Positions 43,996-53,063 of a stretch of 64,000 bases of DNA are shown piece by piece. The stretch covers positions 4,026,501-4,090,500 of the forward strand of contig NZ_CP087106.1 in assembly GCF_028583545.1 (NCBI RefSeq), given 5' to 3'. Both the position numbers and the translations under genes were made by a program. Positions within the stretch are counted from its first letter, which is position 1, and each line of letters begins with the position of its first letter. This DNA is from Methylobacterium sp. NMS14P. GTDB lineage: Bacteria > Pseudomonadota > Alphaproteobacteria > Rhizobiales > Beijerinckiaceae. The notes beneath the pieces were generated by a model. That model made no database searches. It worked only from the letters and a program-made list of their open reading frames with translations, and was not told where the DNA came from.

Positions 43996-46077
43996 ATGCT
44001 GAGCCTCAGCTTCACCCCGCTCCTGCCCTGGCCGGCCATCGCCGTCCTGGGCGCGATCGTCGCCGTCCTGGCGGTGTTCGCCGTCCTGGCCCGGGGCCGG
44101 ACCGCGCTGCTGCGCGTCCTCGTCCTCGCCCTGGTGCTGGCGGCGCTGACCAACCCGGCGCTGGTGCGCGAGGACCGTGAGCCCGTGAAGGACGTGGCCG
44201 CCATCGTGGTCGACCGGTCCGGGTCCCAGCAGCTCGGCGATCGGCCGCAGATGACCGACGCGGTCCGCGCCGAGTTGCAGCGCCGGTTCGGTGCGCTCAC
44301 CGATATCGAGCCCCGCTTCATCGACGTTCCCGATTCCAAGGACGGAGACGACGGCACCAAGCTGTTCACGGCCCTGAGCCAGGCGCTGGCCGACGTGCCG
44401 CCGGAGCGTCTCGCCGGGATCGTGATGCTCACCGACGGCGTGGTGCACGACGTCCCCGCCTCCCTGGCCCAGCTCGGCATCAAGGCGCCGCTCCACGTCC
44501 TCGTCACCGGACACCCGGACGAGCGCGACCGGCAGATCAAGCTCTTGGAGGCGCCGCGCTTCGGCATCGTCGGCAAGGACCTGACGATCCGCGCCGAGGT
44601 CATGGAGCGCGGCGGGACCGGCCACGCGGTCGTCACCGTGCGCCGCGACGGCGAGGAGATCGGCCGGCGGGACGTCGCCACCGACAAGCCGTTCTCCCTG
44701 AACCTGCGCATCGAGCACGGCGGCCCGAACGTGGTGGAGATCGAGGTCGAGCCGCTGCCGGGCGAGCTCACCACGGTCAACAACCGGGCGGTCCTGCCGA
44801 TCGAGGGCATCCGCGAGAAGCTCCGGGTTCTGCTGGTCTCCGGCGAGCCTCACCAGGGCGAGCGGACTTGGCGCAACCTGCTGAAGTCCGACGCCAACGT
44901 CGACCTCGTCCACTTCACCATCCTGCGCCCGCCGGAGAAGCAGGACGGCACGCCGATCTCGGAACTCTCCCTGATCGCCTTCCCGACGCGCGAGCTGTTC
45001 GTCCAGAAGATCAAGGACTTCGACCTGATCATCTTCGACCGCTACGCCAACCAGAGCGTGCTGCCGCAGGCCTATTTCGACAACATCGTCCGCTACGTCC
45101 GCGAGGGCGGCGCCCTGCTGATCGCCGCCGGCCCCGAATTCGCCGGACCGGCCAGCCTCGCCCGCACGCGGCTCGCCGGCATCTTGCCCGGCGACCCCGA
45201 CGGCCGGGTCGTCGAGAAGCCCTACAAGGCGGCGCCGACTCAGGTCGGCCAGCGCCACCCGGTGACCCGCGCCCTGCCGGGCTCGGACGCGAACCCGCCG
45301 GCCTGGGGCGACTGGCTGCGCATCGTCGAGGCCCGGACCCGGCCGGGGATCCAGCCGATCCTGTCGGGGGCCGAGGGCCTGCCGCTGCTCGCCCTCTCGC
45401 GCGAGGACAAGGGCCGCGTCGCCCTGCTCCTGTCAGACCACGCCTGGCTCTGGGCGCGGGGCTACCAGGAGGGTGGCCCCTATCTCGACCTGCTGCGCCG
45501 CCTCGGACACTGGCTGATGAAGGAGCCGGCCCTGGAGGAGGAGGCGCTGCGCGCCCAGACCACCGGGCGCGGCCGCGAGGTGCGGGTCGAGCGCCAGACG
45601 ATGGCGGACCAGGCCGAGCCGGTCACCGTCACGGGCCCGACCGGCAAGGTGACGACGCTGACGCTCAAGCCCCAGGAGCCCGGCCTGTTCACCGCGACCT
45701 TCGACGCGGAGACCCTAGGCCTGCACACCCTGCGGTCGGGCAACCTCGTGGCCTTCGTCAGCGTCGGGCCGGCCAACCCGCGCGAGCTCGCCGACGTGTT
45801 CAGCGACACCGAGCGCCTGAAGGCCGTGGCCGACGGGTCGGGCGGCTCGGTCCGCCGGGTCGCCGAGACCGGCGGCATCCAGGTGCCGCGTCTCGCGCTG
45901 GTGCGCGGCGGCCGCCTCGCCGGCAGCGACTGGATCGGCTTCCGTCCGAGCGACAGCGCCAACATCCGCGGCGTCGAGGTCTACCCGCTGGCGCTCGGCC
46001 TCGCGGCGCTCGCCGCGCTGGCGGCCGCGCTGCTCGCCATGTGGCTGGTCGAGGGCCGCCGGGGTCGGGCGGCGTGA
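43996..46077 (+). CDS. VWA/GATase-like membrane protein of the MoxR cluster
   Basis: A 693-residue inner-membrane protein. Two N-terminal helices (residues about 10-55), an extracytoplasmic region with VAAIVVDRSGSQQLGD (VWA-like) near residue 70, then a glutamine-amidotransferase-like fold block from LRVLLVSGEPHQGERTW near residue 275 to PEFAGPASLARTRLAGIL near residue 380. A final helix (YPLALGLAALAALAAALLAM) ends it. Similar proteins close the MoxR-DUF58-DUF4159 clusters of Rhizobiales. A repeat element separates it from the DUF4159 gene. Role unknown. Confidence 0.82.
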   Translation: MLSLSFTPLLPWPAIAVLGAIVAVLAVFAVLARGRTALLRVLVLALVLAALTNPALVREDREPVKDVAAIVVDRSGSQQLGDRPQMTDAVRAELQRRFGALTDIEPRFIDVPDSKDGDDGTKLFTALSQALADVPPERLAGIVMLTDGVVHDVPASLAQLGIKAPLHVLVTGHPDERDRQIKLLEAPRFGIVGKDLTIRAEVMERGGTGHAVVTVRRDGEEIGRRDVATDKPFSLNLRIEHGGPNVVEIEVEPLPGELTTVNNRAVLPIEGIREKLRVLLVSGEPHQGERTWRNLLKSDANVDLVHFTILRPPEKQDGTPISELSLIAFPTRELFVQKIKDFDLIIFDRYANQSVLPQAYFDNIVRYVREGGALLIAAGPEFAGPASLARTRLAGILPGDPDGRVVEKPYKAAPTQVGQRHPVTRALPGSDANPPAWGDWLRIVEARTRPGIQPILSGAEGLPLLALSREDKGRVALLLSDHAWLWARGYQEGGPYLDLLRRLGHWLMKEPALEEEALRAQTTGRGREVRVERQTMADQAEPVTVTGPTGKVTTLTLKPQEPGLFTATFDAETLGLHTLRSGNLVAFVSVGPANPRELADVFSDTERLKAVADGSGGSVRRVAETGGIQVPRLALVRGGRLAGSDWIGFRPSDSANIRGVEVYPLALGLAALAALAAALLAMWLVEGRRGRAA

Positions 46078-46225
46078 CGCGGCCCCGCGGCGGGCCGGGC
46101 GCGGCGCGCGTGCGGTCCTGTGCGGTGGCGCATGGTCGACGGGTGGCCGCCCGCGTCCTATGACCCTGGTACTCTCGAGACGCCCGCGCCGCGCGCGGGC
46201 CCGACGCAACGGAGACAGCCTGCCC

Positions 46226-48151
46226 GTGACAGCGCAGACCGTGACTGGACGCCTCCTCGCCGCGACGCTCCTCGTCGCCTGCCTCCAGCTCGCCCCGGCC
46301 CGTGCGCAGGAACCGGCCGCGATGCCGTCGACGCCGCCCACCGTGCCGGCCACCCTGCCGGCCGCCAACGGCCAGTGGACCCACGCGATCACGCTGATGG
46401 GCCAGCCGAAATACGGCCCCGACTTCAAGCATTTCGACTACGCCGACCCGGCCGCGCCCAAGGGCGGGATGGTCCGGTTCGGGGCCCAGGGCGGGTTCGA
46501 CAATTTCAACATCGTCGTCGCCGGCCTGAAGGGCGACCTCGAGAACGGCATCCAGCAGATCTACGATCCGCTGATGACCGAGTCGTCGGACGAGCCGTTC
46601 ACCTCCTACGGCCTGCTCGCCGAGGCGGTGCGGATCGCCCCCGATCTCGGCTCGGTCTCGTACCGGCTGCGCGAGAACGCCCGCTGGCACGACGGCAAGC
46701 CGATCACGCCCGAGGACGTGGTCTGGTCCTTCGACGTGCTCAAGGCCAACAGCCCGTTCTACGCCGCCTACTACCAGACCGTGGCCAAGGCCGAGGTGAC
46801 CGGGCCGCGCGAGGTGACCTTCACCTTCACCGAGACCGGCAACCGCGAGCTGCCGCAGGTGATCGGGCAGCTGCGCGTCCTGCCCAAGCACTGGTGGACC
46901 GCCAAGGACGCCAACGGCAAGCCGCGCAGCGTCACCGAGACGACCCTGGAGCCGCCGCTGGGCTCGGGCCCCTACCGCCTCGCGAAGTTCGAGCCGGGCC
47001 GCACGACCACCTACACCCGCGTGCCCGATTACTGGGGCAAGGACCTGCCGGTGAACGCCGGGCGCTACAACTTCGACACCGAGCGCTATGAGTACTTCCG
47101 CGACGGCACCGTGCTGGTCGAGGCGCTGAAGGGCGATCTCTACGATTTCCGGGTGGAGAACATCGCCCGGAACTGGGCGACCGCCTACGAGGATTTCCCG
47201 GCCGTGAAGGAGGGGCGCCTGATCAAGGAGGCGTTCCCGGAGCGCGGCATGGGCATCATGCAGGCCTTCGCGTTCAACACGCGCCGGGACAAGTTCAGGG
47301 ATCCGCGCGTCCGCCGGGCCTTCAACCTCGCGATGAACTACGAGGAGATGAACAAGGCCCTGTTCTACGGCCTGTACAAGCGGATCAACTCCTACTTCTT
47401 CGGCTCGGAGCTGGCCTCCTCGGGCCTGCCGGAGGGCGAGGAGAAGGCGATCCTCGAGAGCGTCAAGGACAAGGTCCCGGCCTCGGTCTTTACTACCCCC
47501 TACGCCAACCCGGTCAACGACGGCCCCGAGGCGGTGCGCAAGAACCTCCGCGAGGCCGTCGGCCTGCTGCGCGAGGCCGGCTACGAGCTGCGCGGCGGCA
47601 AGATGGTCAGCAAGGCCACCGGCGAGCCGCTGACCGTCGAGTTCCTGGAGTTCCAGAACACCTTCGAGCGGGTCATCCTGCCATTCGCGGCGCAGCTGAA
47701 GCTGATCGGCATCGACGCCACCCTGCGGGTCATCGACCAGGCGCAGTACCAGAACCGCGTCCGCAACTTCGACTTCGACGTCACCACGGCGTCGTGGGGC
47801 GAGTCGCTCTCGCCCGGCAACGAGCAGCGCGAGTACTGGGGCTCGGCGGCGGCCGACAAGCCGGGCTCGCGCAACCTGATCGGGATCAAGGATCCCGGCA
47901 TCGACGCCCTGATCGAGAAGGTGATCTTCGCCAAGGACCGGCACACCGTGATCGCGGCGACCCGGGCCCTCGACCGGGTGCTGCTCGCCCACGACTACGT
48001 CGTCCCGCAATGGTCCTCCGACCAGCAGCGGACGCTGCGCTGGAACCGGTTCGGCCACCCGGCGATCCTGCCGCTCTACGCCAGTTCCGGCTTCCCGACG
48101 ACGTGGTGGTACGACGAGAAACTCGCCGCCAAGACCGGGGCGCCCCGTTGA
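46226..48151 (+). CDS. yejA: YejA-type peptide ABC substrate-binding protein 1
   Basis: Periplasmic binding protein of the YejA branch, 641 residues from the GTG at 46226. A signal peptide (GRLLAATLLVACLQLAPARA) precedes KYGPDFKHFDYADPAAPKGG near residue 60, the YejA hallmark. Then come VSYRLRENARWHDGKPITPE and RYEYFRDGTVLVEALKGD blocks. The GTG has GGAGA about 10 bases upstream; an ATG 22 codons earlier has no ribosome site and would put an arginine-rich stretch before the signal. The Yej transporter imports microcin C-like peptides in enterics; here the ligand is unknown. Confidence 0.87.
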   Translation: MTAQTVTGRLLAATLLVACLQLAPARAQEPAAMPSTPPTVPATLPAANGQWTHAITLMGQPKYGPDFKHFDYADPAAPKGGMVRFGAQGGFDNFNIVVAGLKGDLENGIQQIYDPLMTESSDEPFTSYGLLAEAVRIAPDLGSVSYRLRENARWHDGKPITPEDVVWSFDVLKANSPFYAAYYQTVAKAEVTGPREVTFTFTETGNRELPQVIGQLRVLPKHWWTAKDANGKPRSVTETTLEPPLGSGPYRLAKFEPGRTTTYTRVPDYWGKDLPVNAGRYNFDTERYEYFRDGTVLVEALKGDLYDFRVENIARNWATAYEDFPAVKEGRLIKEAFPERGMGIMQAFAFNTRRDKFRDPRVRRAFNLAMNYEEMNKALFYGLYKRINSYFFGSELASSGLPEGEEKAILESVKDKVPASVFTTPYANPVNDGPEAVRKNLREAVGLLREAGYELRGGKMVSKATGEPLTVEFLEFQNTFERVILPFAAQLKLIGIDATLRVIDQAQYQNRVRNFDFDVTTASWGESLSPGNEQREYWGSAAADKPGSRNLIGIKDPGIDALIEKVIFAKDRHTVIAATRALDRVLLAHDYVVPQWSSDQQRTLRWNRFGHPAILPLYASSGFPTTWWYDEKLAAKTGAPR

Positions 48152-48165
48152 CGGGCGGTCCCGGG

Positions 48166-50013
48166 ATGCCGACCCGGCGCGGGCTGGTCCTCGGGGCCGG
48201 CGCCCTGGCGGCGATGCCGCCGTGGCGCCCCGCCCGGGCGGCCGACGGCGCCGAGCGCCACGGCCTGTCCAGCTTCGGCGAGCTGAAATACGGCCCGGAC
48301 TTCGCGCATTTCGACTATGTGAACCCGATGGCGCCCCGCGGCGGCCGCTTCTCGGCGCAGCTCGCCGCGACGACCGGCAACCAGTCGCTCAACACCTTCA
48401 ACACGCTCAACATCTTCGTGCTGCGCGGCGACGGGGCCGCCGGCATGCCCCTGACCTTCGACAGCCTGATGGTCCGGGCCCTCGACGAGCCGGACGCCCT
48501 CTACGGGCTGGTGGCGCGCGCCGTCACGGTCAGCCCGGACGGCCTGACCTACACGTTCGCCCTGCGCCCGCAGGCGCGGTTCCACGACGGCTCGCCGCTG
48601 ACGGCGCGGGACGCGGCCTTCAGCCTCAAGCTCCTGCGCGACAAGGGCCACCCCGAGATCGCCGAGGTCATCCGCCCCATGACCGACGCCCGGGCCGAGG
48701 GCGACGGGCGGCTCGTGGTGACCTTCGAGCCGGGCCGCGCCCGGGACCTCCCGCTGCTCGTCGCGCAGCTGCCGCTCTTCTCCGCCGCCTACTACGCCGG
48801 CCGGGACTTCGAGGCCTCGACCCTGGAGGCGCCCCTCGGCTCCGGTCCCTACCGGGTCGGCGCCGTCGATCCGGGCCGGTCCATCGGCCTGGAGCGCGTC
48901 CCGGATTACTGGGCCGCCGAGCTGCCGGTGAACGTCGGCCAGAACAACTTCGACGCGATCCGCTACGAGTATTTCCGCGACCGCACCGTGGCGTTCGAGG
49001 CGTTCAAGAGCGGCGCCTTCACGTTCCGCGAGGAGTTCACCGCCCGGGTCTGGGCCACCGGCTACGACTTCCCGGCGATGAATGAGGGCCGCGTGGTCCG
49101 CGAGACGGTGCCGGATGCGCGGCCGAGCGGCACGCAGGGCTGGTGGATCAACACCCGCCGCGCGGCGTTCCGCGACCCGCGGGTGCGCGAGGCGATCGGC
49201 CTGTGCTTCGATTTCGAGTGGTCGAACCGCAACCTGATGTACGGCGCCTACGCGCGCACGGCCTCGTTCTTCGAGAATTCCGACCTCAAGGCGACCGGCA
49301 AGCCCTCGGCCGAGGAACTCGCCCTGCTGGATCCGTTCAAGGACCTGCCGCCCGAGGTGTTCGGAGAGGCCTGGGCGCCGCCGGTCTCCGACGGGTCCGG
49401 CCAGGACCGGGCCCTCCTGAAGCGCGCCGACGCGCTCCTGCGGGAGGTCGGCTGCACCCGCCAGGGCGGCAGCCTGCTGCTGCCCGGCGGCCAGCCCCTG
49501 ACCCTCGAGTTCCTCGACGAGGATCCGGTCTTCCAGGCGGTCACGCAGCCCTTCATCCGCAACCTGGGGCTGCTCGGGATCAAGGCGAGCCTGCGCACGG
49601 TCGACCCGTCCCAGTACCAGGCGCGGCTGAAGGATTTCGACTTCGACGTCACGCCGCGCCGCTACAGCAGCGGGCTCACCCCCGGCGCGGAGCTGCGCGA
49701 GACCTACGGCTCCCGGTCCGCCGGGACCGCGGGCTCCAACAACCTCTCGGGGATCGCCAGCCCGGCGGTCGACGCGCTGCTCACCGCCGTCGCCGACGCG
49801 AAGTCGCGGGCGGACCTGACCACCGCCTGCCGGGCCCTGGACCGGGTCCTGCGGGCCGGGCGCTACTGGGTGCCGATGTGGTACGCCTCGACCCACCGCC
49901 TCGCCCTCTGGGACGTGTACGGCCGCCCGGCGGCGGCGCCGAAATACGACCTCGGCGCCCCCGGGACGTGGTGGTTCGACGCCGACAGGGCCAAGCGGAT
50001 CGGGCGGGACTGA
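48166..50013 (+). CDS. yejA: YejA-type peptide ABC substrate-binding protein 2
   Basis: A second, diverged YejA-type protein, 615 residues. RRGLVLGAGALAAMPPW at the start is a Tat-type leader, unlike the Sec-type leader of the first copy. ELKYGPDFAHFDYVNPMAPRGG near residue 42, RYEYFRDRTVAFEAFKSG near residue 265 and FDFDVTPRRYSSGLTPGAE near residue 490 align with the first. It starts 14 bases after the first gene's stop, so the two are in one operon. Duplicated receptors probably bring in different ligands. Confidence 0.86.
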   Translation: MPTRRGLVLGAGALAAMPPWRPARAADGAERHGLSSFGELKYGPDFAHFDYVNPMAPRGGRFSAQLAATTGNQSLNTFNTLNIFVLRGDGAAGMPLTFDSLMVRALDEPDALYGLVARAVTVSPDGLTYTFALRPQARFHDGSPLTARDAAFSLKLLRDKGHPEIAEVIRPMTDARAEGDGRLVVTFEPGRARDLPLLVAQLPLFSAAYYAGRDFEASTLEAPLGSGPYRVGAVDPGRSIGLERVPDYWAAELPVNVGQNNFDAIRYEYFRDRTVAFEAFKSGAFTFREEFTARVWATGYDFPAMNEGRVVRETVPDARPSGTQGWWINTRRAAFRDPRVREAIGLCFDFEWSNRNLMYGAYARTASFFENSDLKATGKPSAEELALLDPFKDLPPEVFGEAWAPPVSDGSGQDRALLKRADALLREVGCTRQGGSLLLPGGQPLTLEFLDEDPVFQAVTQPFIRNLGLLGIKASLRTVDPSQYQARLKDFDFDVTPRRYSSGLTPGAELRETYGSRSAGTAGSNNLSGIASPAVDALLTAVADAKSRADLTTACRALDRVLRAGRYWVPMWYASTHRLALWDVYGRPAAAPKYDLGAPGTWWFDADRAKRIGRD

Positions 50014-50017
50014 CGCC

Positions 50018-51124
50018 ATGCTCGCCTACATCCTGCGCCGCATCGGCCTGATGATCCCGACCCTGTTCGGGATCATGCTGATCACCTTCACGATCGTGCA
50101 GTTCGCCCCCGGCGGCCCGGTGGAGCGGGTGCTGTCGCAGCTGCAGGGCCAGCGCGACGGGGCCATGTCCCGCGTCACCGGCGGGTCGGGCGACCTCGGC
50201 GGCGCCAGCCGGCCGTCGGGCGGCGGCGGCGACGCCAGTTCCCGCTATCGCGGCGCCCAGGGGTTGAGCCCGGAATTCATCGCCAAGCTCGAGAAGCAGT
50301 TCGGCTTCGACAGGCCGGCACCCGAGCGCTTCGCCAAGATGCTGTGGGACTACGCCCGGTTCGATTTCGGCCGCAGCTACTTCCGCGACGTCACGGTCAT
50401 CCAGCTGATCAAGGAGCGCCTGCCGGTCTCGATCTCGCTGGGCCTGTGGATGACGCTGCTGTCCTACGCGATCTCGATCCCGCTCGGCATCCGCAAGGCG
50501 GTGGCCGACGGCACGCGCTTCGACCGCGCGACCTCCTTCGTGGTGATCATCGGCTACGCGATCCCGGGCTTCATGTTCGGGCTGATGCTCATCATCCTGT
50601 TCGCCGGCGGCTCGTTCTACCAGTGGTTCCCGCTCCGCGGCCTGACCAGCGAGGGCTGGGAGAGCTTCTCGCCCTGGCACAAGGTGACCGACTACGCGTG
50701 GCACATGGTGCTGCCGCTGACCGCCCTGGTGATCGGCGCCTTCGCCACCTCGACCCTGCTGACCAAGAACTCGTTCCTCGACGAGATCCGCAAGCAGTAC
50801 GTGCTGACCGCGCGGATGAAGGGGCTGTCCGAGCGGCGCGTGCTCTACGGGCACGTGTTCCGCAACGCCATGCTGATCGTGATCGCGGGCTTCCCCGGCG
50901 CCTTCATCTCGGCCTTCTTCACCGGCTCGCTGCTGATCGAGACGATCTTCTCCCTCGACGGTCTCGGCGAGCTGTCGTTCCGGGCGATCGTCGGGCGCGA
51001 CTACCCGGTGGTGTTCGCCACGCTCTACATCTTCTCGCTGCTCGGGCTCGCGGTGAACCTGCTGTCCGACCTGATCTACGTCTGGATCGACCCGCGGATC
51101 GATTTCTCGGCCCGGGCGACCTGA
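50018..51124 (+). CDS. yejB: YejB-type ABC transporter permease
   Basis: Inner-membrane permease of 368 residues with about six helices. The N-terminus AYILRRIGLMIPTLFGIMLI is typical for YejB/DppB. A Gly/Ser-rich insert (residues about 48-78) is followed by LSPEFIAKLEKQFGFDRPAP and a C-terminal EAA-type loop, MKGLSERRVLYGHVFRNAML. It starts 4 bases after the second YejA gene. The partner permease YejE and the ATPase YejF, normally next, are not in this window. Confidence 0.92.
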   Translation: MLAYILRRIGLMIPTLFGIMLITFTIVQFAPGGPVERVLSQLQGQRDGAMSRVTGGSGDLGGASRPSGGGGDASSRYRGAQGLSPEFIAKLEKQFGFDRPAPERFAKMLWDYARFDFGRSYFRDVTVIQLIKERLPVSISLGLWMTLLSYAISIPLGIRKAVADGTRFDRATSFVVIIGYAIPGFMFGLMLIILFAGGSFYQWFPLRGLTSEGWESFSPWHKVTDYAWHMVLPLTALVIGAFATSTLLTKNSFLDEIRKQYVLTARMKGLSERRVLYGHVFRNAMLIVIAGFPGAFISAFFTGSLLIETIFSLDGLGELSFRAIVGRDYPVVFATLYIFSLLGLAVNLLSDLIYVWIDPRIDFSARAT

Positions 51125-51136
51125 GCGGGCGGGCCG

Positions 51137-51628
51137 TCAGGCCTCCGGCAGGCTCGCGGCGCCGGTCGGCATCGGCGGCTCGCCGCCCGGAGGGCCGGCC
51201 AGGCCCAGCAGCGCCGCGATCGCGTCGCCGTCCGGCGCGCCGAGGAGATCCGCCAGGGTGTAGCGGTCGAGGACCGCGAGGAACGCCGCCAAGGCCTCCC
51301 CCAGCACCCGCCGGAGCCGGCACGGGGCCGTGATGGCGCAGGCCCCACCGCCGAGGCATTCGACCAGCGCCAGGTCGTCCTCGGTCTGGCGCACCACCGC
51401 GCCGACGACGATCTCCTCCGGCGGCTTCGCCAGCCGGAGGCCGCCGCCCCGGCCGCGGATCGTCCGGATCAGGCCGAGCCGACCCAGCTGGTGGACCACC
51501 TTGGTCAGGTGGTTCTCCGAGATGCCGTAGGCGCGCGCGATCGCGGCGATCGAGCTCTGCTGGGGCTCGTGGAGCCCGACGTAGATCAGCGTGCGCAGCG
51601 CGTAATCCGTGTAGCGGGTCAGGCGCAT
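51137..51628 (-). CDS. nsrR: Rrf2-family nitric-oxide-sensing repressor NsrR
   Basis: A 163-residue Rrf2-type regulator with an iron-sulfur cluster that is destroyed by NO. The wHTH is near residues 1-65 (YALRTLIYVGLHEPQQSS, YGISENHLTKVVHQLGRLGL). Cys91, Cys97 and Cys103 in ECLGGGACAITAPC match the three-cysteine ligand set of NsrR. The C-terminal 30 residues are a Pro/Gly-rich tail. It is divergent from hmp, and two NsrR-type operators lie between the genes. Confidence 0.92.
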   Translation of the reverse strand: MRLTRYTDYALRTLIYVGLHEPQQSSIAAIARAYGISENHLTKVVHQLGRLGLIRTIRGRGGGLRLAKPPEEIVVGAVVRQTEDDLALVECLGGGACAITAPCRLRRVLGEALAAFLAVLDRYTLADLLGAPDGDAIAALLGLAGPPGGEPPMPTGAASLPEA

Positions 51629-51746
51629 CTCAACTCCAGAAGACGATCTCTGCCGCGGGGCGATGCGATCTCCACCGCGGTCTGAGTCCGTACCCCCTGC
51701 GGAGGACCGGCACCACCAGCGACGCGTGGACGGACCTCGTCGCTAT

Positions 51747-51769
51747 AAGATGTATTTTCGTTGCACCTT
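51747..51769. promoter_or_regulatory. NsrR operator 1
   Basis: AAGATGTA-TTTTCGT-TGCACCTT has the 8-7-8 layout of the known NsrR site (AAGATGCA-N7-TGCATCTT) with two changes. It is about 50 bases upstream of the hmp start. Confidence 0.7.
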
Positions 51770-51786
51770 TTCCAAGGGCGCGCTAA

Positions 51787-51809
51787 AAGAAGCATGTCGT
51801 ATGCACCTT
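51787..51809. promoter_or_regulatory. NsrR operator 2
   Basis: AAGAAGCA-TGTCGTA-TGCACCTT, same 8-7-8 layout, starts exactly 40 bases after operator 1 and so lies on roughly the same face of the helix. It ends 12 bases before the hmp ATG. Confidence 0.65.
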
Positions 51810-51821
51810 TTGAGCTGTGCC

Positions 51822-53063
51822 ATGCCCGCGCCCCTGTCCCCCGCCACCGTCGCTCTCATCAAGGCCACCGTACCGGCCCTGGAGGCCCACGGCCTCACCA
51901 TCACGAAGCGCATGTACGAGCGCCTGTTCGAGGACGCGGCGATGCGCGACCTCTTCAACCGGTCCCACCACGGCGAGACCGGCGCGCAGCCGAAAGCCCT
52001 GGCCCAGGCCGTGCTCGCCTACGCCCGCAACATCGACAATCTCGGCGTCCTGGCGGGCGCGGTGGAGCGCATCGCGCAGAAGCACGTCGCCCTGAACATC
52101 CTGCCGGAGCACTACCCGCACGTGGCCGACGCCCTCCTCGGCGCGATCGGGGACGTCCTCGGCGAGGCCGCCACGCCGGAGATCGCCACCGCCTGGGGCG
52201 AGGCCTACTGGTTCCTGGCGGAACTGCTGATCGGCCGGGAGGCCGCGATCTACCGCGACCACGCCTCCAAGCCGGGCGGCTGGAACGGCTGGCGCGACTT
52301 CGTGGTCGACAGCGTGACCCAGGAGAGCGAGACGATCCGCTCCTTCGTCCTGGTGCCGGCCGACGGCGGCCCGGTGCTGCGGCATCGGCCGGGCCAGTAT
52401 CTCGGCTTCCTCCTGGACCTGCCGGGCCGCGGCGTGCTGAAGCGGAACTACTCGGTGTCCTGCGCGCCGAGCGACCGGGCCTACCGCATCACCGTCAAGC
52501 GCGAGGCGGCGCCGGGCCGCCCGGCCGGGATCGCCTCGAACTGGCTGCACGACCACGCGCGGCCCGGCACCGTGCTGAAGGTCGCCGCCCCCGCGGGCGA
52601 CTTCAGCCTCGACGCCGAGAGCGACGCGCCCGTGGTGCTGGTCAGCGGCGGGGTCGGGCTGACCCCGATGATCAGCATGCTGGAGACCATCGCGGCGGAC
52701 AGTCCGGACCGGCCGACCTGGTACGTGCACGGCGCCCTATTCGGCCGCGTGCACGCCCTGCGCGACCACGCCCGGTCGCTCGCGGCGCGGGCCCGCGGCA
52801 CGAAGCTCGTGACCTTCTACGCGGAGCCCGAAGCCGCGGACCGGCCGGGTGAGCACTACGACGTCCAGGGCCTGATCACCGCGGACTGGCTCGCGGAGCA
52901 CACGCCGCACGACCGCGCGACCTACTATCTGTGCGGTCCCAAGCCGTTCCTGCGCGATCTCGCCACCGGCCTGCTGCGCCGCGGCGTCCCGGCCGAGCGG
53001 GTGAAGTTCGAGTTCTTCGGCCCGGCCGACGAGCTCTTCGAGGAGCCCCGTCGGGCGGCCTAG
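51822..53063 (+). CDS. hmp: Flavohemoprotein (nitric oxide dioxygenase) Hmp
   Basis: Converts NO and O2 to nitrate using NAD(P)H. 413 residues: a globin domain (1-140) with the proximal His in AQKHVALNILPEHY near residue 85 and Tyr29-type TITKRMYERLF, then an FAD-binding domain (RHRPGQYLGFLLDLPG, RNYSVSCAPS) and an NAD-binding domain (SGGVGLTPMISMLETI, YLCGPKPFLRDL). The ATG at 51822 follows operator 2; an upstream in-frame ATG at 51801 lies inside that operator. The final base triplets overlap the AraC gene's end by 4 bases (CTAG). Confidence 0.96.
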   Translation: MPAPLSPATVALIKATVPALEAHGLTITKRMYERLFEDAAMRDLFNRSHHGETGAQPKALAQAVLAYARNIDNLGVLAGAVERIAQKHVALNILPEHYPHVADALLGAIGDVLGEAATPEIATAWGEAYWFLAELLIGREAAIYRDHASKPGGWNGWRDFVVDSVTQESETIRSFVLVPADGGPVLRHRPGQYLGFLLDLPGRGVLKRNYSVSCAPSDRAYRITVKREAAPGRPAGIASNWLHDHARPGTVLKVAAPAGDFSLDAESDAPVVLVSGGVGLTPMISMLETIAADSPDRPTWYVHGALFGRVHALRDHARSLAARARGTKLVTFYAEPEAADRPGEHYDVQGLITADWLAEHTPHDRATYYLCGPKPFLRDLATGLLRRGVPAERVKFEFFGPADELFEEPRRAA

